A stretch of 64,000 nucleotides of DNA, from NCBI GenBank assembly GCA_036937835.1, contig CM072875.1, positions 22,572,501 to 22,636,500 on the forward strand, read 5' to 3'. The notes under the pieces are model-generated. The model did not search any database. It saw only the letters and a program-made list of their open reading frames with translations, and had not been told where the DNA came from. Position 1 is the first letter of the stretch; each line of letters starts with the position of its first letter. This document shows, piece by piece, positions 23,601-35,600 of this stretch. Made by a program: the position numbers and the translations under genes. Source of the DNA: Pampus argenteus. Its lineage: Eukaryota; Chordata; Actinopteri; Scombriformes; Stromateidae.

Positions 23601-26600
23601 TTTGAGACTACGCTGCATTTGTCTTGTATGAACAGTAAAGTATGTACAGCGACAAACCAAACACAGGGTAAGGTGTCATGGTAGAGGACAGGAACAAAGT
23701 GCATGTAATCAAGTACTGTATTTTCCCTTTAGGGATAAATTAAGTCTATGTATGTACAATTTCCAAGTAGCTGTACTTTATCTGCATATGTAAGTAAGTT
23801 TTAGAACATACGTGCATTTTTAAGAAGTGTAACTGCAGTAATGTGCAACCCTCACATAAGTTTTTTTGTCAGGTACTGTGTATATAGTGATGTGTTTTTA
23901 GAGAAACAATAGATGGTTTACTAGTGTGAAGGAGTACTACACATACGTACACCAGAAACAGTAACATGAGCAGCAGTAACAGGAAAAACAACTAAAACCT
24001 GAAGCAAAGAAGAAAAACTGAGTGTGCCGAAATGGAAACATTTGGGCAACGTTATCGTGTTGTGGGCAGTTGCTATGGTTCTATGGTTCTGATGTCAGGT
24101 GGTATGGATCAATGTTGTTAGTAGCTTAGCTGAATATTGTCCCAGGAGTCCCTGGCCCAGGATGAAAAATACACACGTTTGCTTTTAAGGTGGGTTAAGG
24201 ACTCTTACTTGGAGTATTTTTACATTAGTATTGGTACTGGTACTTTGACTGAAGTAAAAATCTGAGTACTTCTTCCACCGCTGTCTTTGTTGCCTTGATA
24301 TTGTATTTATGTTCATTATCATATCATATTGTGTGTGTGTGTGTGTGTTGAACTCACAGCGTTGCCAGACTTTGTCCGGTCTTTGGATCCCAGAATTTGA
24401 TTGGCTGTTGGCTGTCTTTGCTGCCGGACACAACCAGACCTTTAGTGGGATGCCAGTCGACACACTTCACATCAGCACCGTGACCTGAACACACATTTCA
24501 AAAAAGTAAATAAAGACGAGGAGCCAAAACACAAATAAAATTTTCAAGGACAATATAGATCATTTCAAGGATATTTGTTCATTTTTATCAGGTTTTCCAG
24601 GATGCGTTGGAAAGACATTTGACTATTGGCGAGGCTTAGACTGTGGTGTCACTGACCTCGGAGGATCCGCTCCTCGTGGCAGCGCAGGAAGTCCCAGATC
24701 CGGACGGTGCCGTCGTCTGAGCAGGTGGCAAATTTATTATCTGTTGGAGAGAAACTGGACAGGAGAAAAAAAAGAAGAGTCAACGTGGAGACGGCGAGCA
24801 TCTTTATTTAGTAAATAAATAAATAAATTTACTGCATGATTCTTTTTAAACCCGACTGAGTGAAGTGTCTCTTTTCAAATCACTTCTTCTTCACAATCAG
24901 CAGATAGAAAGATCAATACGATCAGCAGATGGGTTTATAGGTGAGGAAAAATGCCTAATCAAACTTTAATCTGAATTGAACTCTTGGGTTTAACTGAGGA
25001 AATAACTGCTGCTGCTAAACTGTTGGAACGGCTCCACCTGCTGGACGTTCACTGTAAACACAAACTCTGCATCAGAGCTTCGTTTTAGGAACAAATATGT
25101 GATCAGATAACAGTTTAAAGGATTGTTCTGATGTTTTTTATCTACAGCTTCAGTTTGTGACTTTAGAGTTCTGAAACAAAACTGAATCTCAACAATCCTG
25201 AAAACTTAAAATATAAATAAGCTGAAGGTTTCTGCGTTGAAACAGTCTGAAGCACTTTTTGTTTATTTATCGTTGTTACTTGTCATCAATGTCAGTTGTG
25301 ATCATTTGTTGTTTTTTTTTGTAGAACATGAAGTGAATATTTTGGGGTGTCGGACTGTTAGATGTAACCTGGGACTGTGGGGAGCTGCAGGTGGACTCTG
25401 TGATCTGAACATCCCAGATCACATTAGGGCGTAAACCTTATTGATCCCTCTGAAATGTGTTTGGTATAATCTGTTTTTTTAATGCTGTATTCTTTGAAAC
25501 ATGTTTTTTATCTTCACTGTGGTCAGACCCACACCTGGTTTATATTACAGCTGTTTTTCCTGCTTAAAATAAAATTATATATATATTTATCACGTATTCC
25601 TCCAACATCCACCCTGATGCTGCGTTCAAGTACTATCACAGTTAGTACTTGTTCAGTTCCTGAGTTCAGAGTCAAAGTTTTTTTTTTTAAAAGTTGATGC
25701 TAGAGTTGCAATCTTAATGATTTATCTGGAAATTATTTCCTCCAATCAATTAAACATACCATATAACTGATTTGTACTTGTCTTGTCTTCATGGGTAGTA
25801 GGCCAAGTGTTATTGGCTAATTGCTTATGTCTAAAATCAATAGAAAATGGATATTATTCCCTTCAGACTTTGTTTTTGTGACCAGGGCAATAAATAAATA
25901 AAAAATTTAGATTGGAAATTGGTAAATTTCAAAACACCATTGTCCTGGTTACAAAAGAAAAGTTTGAACTTTTTTAGGCATAAGCAATTAGGAAATAAGA
26001 CTTACTATCCAGAAGCAACACAAGTGTTAGTGATATTTGGACTGTAAAATGGTGAAACATCACACAAGCGTTTTTTCAAAATGTTGAACTATTCCTTTAA
26101 ATCTTTGTAAACACCGTTAAGGCCAAAGTCTGAAGAACTAAATGATTACGGAAAATGATTTTCCACAATGAGCCATAAATGACAGAAACCACTCGTCATG
26201 ATCTTCAAGTTCAAATTTTTGTTTGACAAAAATGTTCAATTTTCTGTTAAAGAAAACTACTCATCTGTATTTGTTTATTAGTTATTATTTGTTTATTATT
26301 ATTTATTAGTCTGACGACTGTTTCTGCCAAAAGAACCGTCACAGGACTGAAACTACACTAAAACCATCTGATGAGCCCCAAGCTGAAGTATTCAGATACT
26401 GCAAAGAAAGTACCAACACAGCAATAAAAATACTCAATTACAAGTGAAAGTCCTGCATGAAAAGTCCTACTGCAGTAACAGTACATAAGTACTGTGATCT
26501 TGATGTAGTTAAAGTACTGCAGTAACAGTACATAAGTATTGTGATCTTGATGTAGTTAAAGTACTGCAGTAACAGTACATGAGTATAGTGATCTTGATGT

Positions 26601-29600
26601 AGTTAAAGTACTGCAGTAACAGTACATAAGTATAGTGATCTTGATGTAGTTAAAGTACTGCAGTAACAGTACATAAGTATAGTGATCTTGATGTAGTTAA
26701 AGTACTGCAGTAACAGTACATAAGTACTGTGATCTTGATGTAGTTAAAGTACTGCAGTAACAGTACACGAGTATTGTGATCTTGATGTAGTTAAAGTACT
26801 GCAGTAACAGTACATAAGTATAGTGATCTTGATGTAGTTAAAGTACTGCAGTAACAGTACATAAGTATAGTGATCTTGATGTAGTTAAAGTACTGCAGTA
26901 ACAGTACATAAGTATAGTGATCTTGATGTAGTTAAAGTACTGCAGTATCAGTAGTAACTGATATATTATTATATATGACATCATTATATTATTAATACTG
27001 AAGCATCAGTGTTAGAGCAGCATGTTACTGTTGTAGCTGCTGGAGGTGGAGCTAGTTTCAACTACTTTATATACAGTTAGCTAGTTTAGTCCAGTGGTTC
27101 CCAACCTAGGGGTCGGGGCCCTCCAAAGGGTCACCAGATAAATCTGAGGGGTCGTGAGATGATTAATGGGAGAGGAAAGAAGAAGAAACAAAGTTCTGAT
27201 ACACAAATCTGTTTTCAGCTTTTGGACTTTTTCTCTAATCTTTGATTTTTGCTGAAATATTGGATCATTTGAACATTTATTGAAATGAAACCATGTGAGA
27301 AGTTTAGAGGTAAAAATCACTATTTGGTGGAGCTGTTAACAACTCATAGACATCTGAAATGTGACCCGACTACACACTGCTTTTAGTAAGACGTCAACAG
27401 ACTAAAAGGTTGAAACCACTGGTTTCATCTTTAACAATGTGTTGGATTTTAAAAGCTTCTTATATTATCCATTGAGTCAAATCTGCATCTGAACAGTAAC
27501 TAAAGCTGTCAGATAAACGTAGTGGAGTAGAAAGTACTAGATTTACCTCTGACATGTAGTAGAGAGGAAGTATAAAGTAGTATCACATGGAAATACTCAA
27601 GTAAAGTACAAGTACCTCAAAACTGTAGTTGAGTAAATGTACTTAGTTACTTTCTGGCTGACAGACGTCTCCATGTTTTTCTAGTGTTTCTATGAGTTCA
27701 GATTGGATGTACTTTGTACTTTATGTAGAACAGTACAAGCTGTCGGAGGATTTCAGACATTTACAGGATCTCTAAACTCTGAGTACATGAAGTAACAGGA
27801 CAGACTTGTGATCTGATTTTAAGTTAATAAATAAAGCAATTCATATATTCCCATAAAAAGAGTGTGTTAACACAGTATTTACTGTAATTAAGATAAGTGG
27901 AAAACACAGTTTGAGCCACATACAGAGCAGACGTGATTTTTTTTATGCCAAGTTTTATTTCTTGTGGGTTTCTGTATTTCTACCTTGTCAAGCGTCTAAA
28001 AGTTATTCAAATAAAACACAATAAGTCCTGTTTAGAGCTGCAAGGTAGGCTGATCGTTTTAAGCAAAAATAGAAAAAAAATGAGTTTTTTTTTTTGGTTT
28101 TTCAATTTGTGATGTTTGTTGCATCTTTGTGGAACGTGAAGATACACTGAATTATTGGGGTTTTAGACTGTTAGAGATAAAACTTGGGACTATGGGGAAC
28201 TTTGTTTTGACTTTTTTTGACATTTTGTGAACAAAACAGTTAACCTGCAGCATGGGTTAGGTGTTAGCAGCATGTGATTAGAGGAAGCAGGTACTCTGGT
28301 TTGTTTTGAGGAGTCACAGAACGGGTGGGGACTACACAACAGGAACATGTTCAGCAATTGCTTCAGTGAGGCTGATTTGAACCATCTGACCAGGATCTTT
28401 ATCAGTGTTCTTTTGACCATATTTAATTGATTGTATTATTGATTTAAAACATGCCATCCCCTCTTATTGGTACTAATAATTTTATTAGTTTTCCCAGATG
28501 ATCAAATTAAGTTTTCTCGGATGTTTGGCAGCTGTCCTGCTGAACCGTTTCTATGATAACACTGACTCAGACAGTCAAGAGTTCAGTCCTGGAATAATAA
28601 AACCATCATGTGCAATGATTAGTTGATTTGACTATTCTAATTGTTTTGGTCATATTTTAAGTTTACAGCTTCTCAAATGTGCGACTCCTGGTCTAAGATG
28701 ATGCTGAACTGAATATTTTTGGGGTTTTACATTGTTTTGTTAACCAAACATTTAATGGAGAACATCATCAGCAGAATAATTGAAAGTAAAAGCAGTGTGT
28801 CCCTCTGTAACGCAGGTTAAAATTACGATCAGTTTAAATTAATTAATAAATGTGTTTATTTGATTAATTGAAGGGGAGGCTGTTTATGGTTTAGTGAAGG
28901 TGAGCAAGCTGAAAAGTCACTTTTAAAACCTTCATCAGAACCCGTGTGACTCTGCAGAGCGCTCTTTGGTCCAAAAACATGGTGTTCAGTGTTTCCTCTG
29001 TCTTGATCCACAACCCAAAGATATTCAGTTGACTGTCAGAAGACTAAAGAAACCAGAAAATATTCACATTTAAGAAGCTGGAATCAGAGAATTTAGACTT
29101 TTTTTCCTTAAAAATAGCTCAAACAATTAATAGATTATCAAGTTTTTGCAGCTCTGTGTGTATGCCAGCCAATAAAAAGGACAAGAAACACATCCAGAAA
29201 TGCCAAATGTCGACATTTCTGTTGTTTGAATGAAGTGACCTTTTAAAAGCAGACTGAACGCAGCCTCTTTAAATAAATAAAACCTCCAGAGCGGTCCGAC
29301 AGTTGAGCTGGTGATAACTCTCACTTCTAACGTTCTTATTGTTGTTTATTACTTAATACTTTCATATTTGTTAGACTTAGTTATGTAAATTATGAACAAT
29401 GTTTACTTCCATCAGCTGAAAATCCTCACACACACACACACACACACACACACGATCTTGTGCTGCCTCAATGTTCTTACAGAAGATGCATCCAATAACT
29501 TGATTGCAGCCGTTATAGAAGAAACTAGACTTAAATAAAATATTGGATGGTCTTCAGCGGGCAGAGACTCAAACTAAAGGACATGTTAGATTCACTCATG

Positions 29601-32600
29601 ATAAAAACTAAACTGATTCGAAAATACAAACGTTAATGAGTAAACTACAGTTTTACTTCAGAAAAATAGTCTAAATATACCAAAACTTAACCTCAAAAGA
29701 AAAAAAGAAAAAGTTAAACAGTTAGTCCCCCCCCCCGCTTCCAGTCTTTGCGCTAAGCTAGGCTAACAGTTCCCCCCGCTTCCAGTATTTATGCTAAGCT
29801 AGGCTAACCTATGTTGTACTGGCACAGATGTAACAGATCACAGACGTGTTCTGTGTAGTAACAAGTCTCCTTCACAGCTTTTCAGCACATCACTTGTACA
29901 AACAGCTGTCTTTTTTTAATAAACGGACAGTTTGTTATCAGTCTGCTTTCATGTGATTATGGCATTAAGAGGTGGACACAATAACAAGAACACTGCAAAC
30001 TTCACCTCGTCACCTTTAGTGATGCATTTATCAATTTCTGACTAGCTATTGATTAGCCTTCTGTTCAGTCTCCTGCCCGCTGTCGTCACTGTGCATTAAC
30101 TGAATTGATGAACAGCTGCTAACTCTAAATACTGAAGCTGATCAGATTCATTGATCCGGTGAGATCAGCAGCTACAGAAACACAGATGGCTGAACAGCAT
30201 GATGATGAATGTTAATCATCTACAGCTGATCACAGTCCCTTTATCACACGACAATCAATGTGTTTCTATTGATCTCTGATCAGGAAAACACAGATTAAAG
30301 CTTCGATAAGAAGGTCAATCCAAAATTAATCAAACTATCACGACACAATCAATTTTGTTCTGATATGTATTGATCGGGGCTGGTGACCCTCACTGAACCC
30401 TAACCCACTTAATCATTGAATCATCAGATAATATAATTAGTTTGTCACTTTAGTATCAAATGTAACAAATAAAATCACATATTCACGAAGCTGGAACAAT
30501 TAATCAATTATCAAAATAGTTGTATGTTCTTTCAGTCAACTAACTGATTGACATGTCATCGCAGCTCAAGTTGCGTGTTGAGGACGGTGAGGTAGAATTT
30601 ACAGCTGTAGTGAACAGTTGGTTAATAAATTAGCAGCTATATCACTTTTGTCTGAAACGCAAACTGTTTACTGACGGAGAGAAAAACACCAAATCTTCAC
30701 TGCAGACGCTGCAAACAAAATTCAATCAATTATCAAAACAATGTTTTGTTGATCGAAACAACTTGGATCAATATAAACATGTGAGGAACAGCTGTATGAT
30801 ATCAGGGTGATGTCATCAGACTCCTGTGAGTCAGGTGATCAGGGCTCTGTGCTTCAGGTGTACAGGAGCAGGTATTTGAATTCAAACCTTTATTTAATCA
30901 TCTACAGCTGCCTGTTGGATGAGGTCAGAGCGTGTGACTGTGTGCAGGAGCTTCTCTTTATTCACTTTATTGATCCCCTGCTAACACTTTATTGGTTCAA
31001 TGTCAAACCCTGGGCCTTTATTGATTCATTGCTTCTTATTCTCCACCCCACTTTGCCTCGCCAAACCAGTTAAAAGTTATTGATCACTTTATTCAACAAA
31101 ATCAACTGTTTTCTGTACACAGAAATAGCTCATGAGCCACATCAGGTAGAATATCAATAACAGATCACTGCAGTGTTGCAACAGCACACACGTACATCTG
31201 TCATTAATGAACCACAGCAACAACAACATATGGCAACGCGTGAAACGGCGCCCCCGCGAGGCCAACAGTGAGCAGCAGACACTGGGGTGAACTACAGAAA
31301 AGTTTAGATTGGGTATAAACCTGGCTTCTCTAATGGCCTCCTTGTGAGCCTGGAACATCTTGACGTTGTTCATGTTGGACTGCCAATACTTCACGTAGCC
31401 GCCGTGGTCCGCCGTCAACATCCACATGTCGTTATGAGACCAGGTCATAGCCCGCACCGGGCTGTCGTGGGCCTGTGGGGGGCAAAGGAGTAGGCATGTT
31501 AGCATCTGTTCTGTCTTTACTGTATTCACCAAGATTACAAGTACATCGAAGTACGAATCGCAGATTATTTTACTGTTGATTGGACATTGATAGTCTTTCC
31601 TAATTATATACAAATATAGAATATATACTTGTTAAAAACAGGGTTTCATCTCTTTCCTCACCTCTTGAGGGAAGAGTTTAACCGTAGTTTGACATAGAAC
31701 AATATATTTGGATGATGATGACAAACCGCCGAGCTGAAGAATTGATTATGTTTTATGGCTCAACTTGATTGCTTTAGGCAACAGTGCAGTTAGTTTTTTA
31801 ACCCACTTTGGCATGCAGAACAATAATGTTCCGCCCAGAACATTTTGGCACTACTGACAGATCACAACTGTGTAAAATGCATACCGAGCCAGGATTGGCT
31901 ACAAGCTAGCTGTGATGTCACAAATTATGCACATAGCCCCGCCCCTTAAGATTAGTCTTTAAATGAGCTCAGAGAAACTTTCCTCCTCCAGGTGATGAAG
32001 GTGAAAAGAATTAAATTAATTTAAATAATACAGTGACCCCCCCACACCGTCACCATCTATAAACGCGTTTTCATCAACCACAGGTCATCATTAACACCTG
32101 TCAATAGGTGTTCGGACTACCTGCAGAAACAGAAAGCCGATGTCTTTCTCCACTGCAGCAACTGACCTGTTTTAGTTGGATGTTTGCTTTTTTTATATAT
32201 ATAAAAAGGCTCCAAAATTTGTCGTCTTGTTTTCTCTGCTGTACAGAAAACATGTGTACCATTACACCCCAAATATCTAATTACCTGTTTGTTTCCAATT
32301 ACACTGTAAACTGTATTTAAAGTGGTCAGATGCACAACTGATTTCAAACCAACCAGCATTTTGAATTATTGTCCTGCCGCCTGTTCCTACAAATCTATTT
32401 CTCTTGTCCAATTTGCTTGTTTTTTCTATTGTTTTCATTAGTTTGTGTTTTGCTTGTGACTATTAATCAAACTTAAATCTGCCGCAGAGGACAATGCTGT
32501 ACAGTTAAAAGTCTGTTCCAAGTGTGATCACAACAGATTCAGAAAGCGTCCCTTTCTTTCTTTTCCTTATTTGTTGTCATAGACGTATGGGAATATCTCC

Positions 32601-35600
32601 AGGAAAAAATAAACTCCTTTAGCATGTGTGAAAAAGAAGTGTACAGCTGCTGAATCTGTGTGAGACAGACAGGCCACAGGACTGTATGATGATAACAATG
32701 ATGATATTCACCTGTAAAATGGTCTCAAAGTTGAAGGTGAGTCCGTTCCACAGAGTGAACTCTCCACTAGAGGCTCCGGTGACCAGACGGCGACCTTCAG
32801 GAGTCCACTGCAGAGACACAGAGACAAGTTCAACATCTACAACAAAGTGAAACTCCCCTCACATCTCTCACTGTTCATGTTCATCCAGGACAGGTTAATT
32901 TTAGGAACACAGACACTGTTCACTACAATTTAAAAACTAATCTGCAGACCAGTTCACATGTTTCCAGTATGTGTTAAAGCATCAGTCAGGTGTCCATATG
33001 ACTGATGAAGTGACTGTAATCATTGCTCTTGTTCATACTGGCTGTTCAAAGATCTGCTTCAAATGTGCTTTCAGTGTCAGTGATGGAGGTTAAAATCCAC
33101 AGTGTGTCCACACAGTCATTTAAAGTAGATGTGAAGCTTCTCTGAGGCTTCATCAGTGTGAGTTAGTCATATCAAGTGGATATCTGACACATTTACAGTC
33201 TGTTTAGCATCAAATTCCCTCTTTGTGTTTCCCTGTTGAGCTGTGGTGGAAGTATAGGAACAAAAAGAGGGACTTTGGCTCTAAAAACACTGTATGGGAT
33301 CTTCTAATTGTCAGTATGAACAGGAGGAATGATTACAGCATGAAAAACAAGTTCACTGTTCATTTGGGCTCCTGACTGTTGTTTTAAGACACACTAGAAA
33401 AAGTGTGAACTCGTCCTTTAAGTCTTATTGGTTCTGTAGTAATTTAAACAGCAGACCTTCTGTCAAACTTCAGATCTACAAATATTCTCCTACACAGTAA
33501 TTATTTTTATTATTGACTGATCTTCTCATTACTTCTTTTTGATTCATTTTCTTCTAGTCTATAAAATGTTAGAAATATAGAAAAGTGGCATTTAAGATTT
33601 CGGAGACCTCTGATGTCTTCAATCGGCTTGTTTTGCCTTAAGATACTGAATTCACCGTCATGTGACAATAAACCCCAAACAAGACAATATTAATTTTATA
33701 CATATATAAACAGGAAGTGATGCGGCAGCAGCGTACCCTGATGACAAACACGGGACACTTGACTTTGTTGGTGGAAGTTCGGACAAACTTTGTGGTGACG
33801 GCATTCATCGGGTTGTTCAACATGCCGATCGGAGGAACCAGCTGCAGACAGACAACACTTTATTAGCTTTATACTTTTAATACTCAGCTCATCATTCCTT
33901 ATCAATCTGTTCATTTACTGTTTACTGAGGTTTCCAAACAGACTACAAACCCAAAAAGAATATTTGTTTCTCATCACAGTAGGTCAAATAAAATGATTAT
34001 TGATCATCTCATTACTGTGGATCATTTCAGACCTGCAGCTATTGTTATTTTCATTATCAATCTGTTGATTTTCTCCAAATGTCAGAACATGATGAAAAAT
34101 ATCCAACGATGATAAATATTCAGTTTATAATGAAAACAGTAAATATTTACATGCTTAATTAATCTAATCAGTTTTAGATGTATTTTTTTTTAGATATGAT
34201 ATAGTTGTGATGTTTTCTGCCCTCAACAGTTTCTCTCAGGCGGTGCAATGAAGCCTGACAGACTCAGCTGAGAACATCAAAGCAAATCTGAAACACAACC
34301 TTAACTTTTTGTCCTTTCTGTAACTTCAACATATTACTTTGTCTGTATGAGACAGTCATTTAAAACGAGCAGTAAACAATAATAACCCTAACCCCAAACG
34401 TGATTACAGTTATCATTACCAACAATGTGTGTCTGTACTCACATCGTTATAACAGCCGGCGTCAGGCTGGATGGCTCTGAAATCTCGATGGTCTCGCTGC
34501 CACAGACGGTTCTGCAGAAGGAAACAAACGGCAGGATTTCAGTCAGTGCACATGTCAACATCTGCACATGAAGAAATCATGAAGACAGACTGAGGACACT
34601 AATTCACAGTTTGACGTTTGTCAAATGCTGAACTGAGGAAAGGCTTTTCAGTGAAAATAAAAGGGAACAATATTACATGTTTAGAGATGCAGCTACAATA
34701 AATATGAATCAGTAGATTCAAATGAACAGTGAACATGTGTTTGTTGCTGTAATCATCCTCCTGTTCATACTGACCATTAGATCCCTTCATAATACACTTA
34801 CAATGGAAGTGATGGAGACTAAACCCACAAACATGGATTTAAAGTTTATGTGAAGCTAATATGAAGCTTCAAATCCAGCAGATATGTTTCAACGTTACAG
34901 TGTTTTTAGAGCCAAAGTCCCTCTTTTTGTTCCTATACTTCCACCACAGCTCAACAGGGAAACACAAAGAGGGAATTTGATGCTAAACAGACTGTAAATG
35001 TGTCAGATATCCACTTGATATGACTAACTCACACTGATGAAGCCTCAGAGAAGCTTCACATCTACTTTAAATGACTGTGTGGACACACTGTGGATTTTAA
35101 CCTCCATCACTGACACTGAAAGCACATTTGAAGCAGATCTTTTAACAGCCAGTATGAACAGGTTTATTGGTTTCCTATAAACCTTTCACTACGTAATTCC
35201 AATGTGAAATTGGCCTGAATATAAGTTATACTATGATATACATTATGAACCATGATCTACTTGTTCATATAAAAATCACCAGACAAAGTTTGTTATCACC
35301 ATCTCCGTTTCCTTCATTTTGTACCAACCCAGTTTACACATTTCACATTACACCTTTACTCCTCCCTCCTTAGTGGGGGACAACAGCAGGGAGAACGTTG
35401 GGGTTCATTTTAAGAAGTTTTTTCATTTTAAGAAACAATCACTAAAAATCATTTTTTGGCAAACATGTTTATTAAAGCTGCAAAGATTAATCAATGGAAA
35501 GATAATTTTGATGAGTGTTTTGCCAAGTGATTTGAGTAATTTTTTCTCTTATTCCAGCTTCCTAAATGTGAATATTTTCTGGTTTATTTAGTCCTCTGAC

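Noticed and set aside
26463..26945. Regular repeat array that might be mistaken for CRISPR
   Set aside because: Units are directly adjacent with no unique spacers, the host is a vertebrate genome and no cas genes are present.
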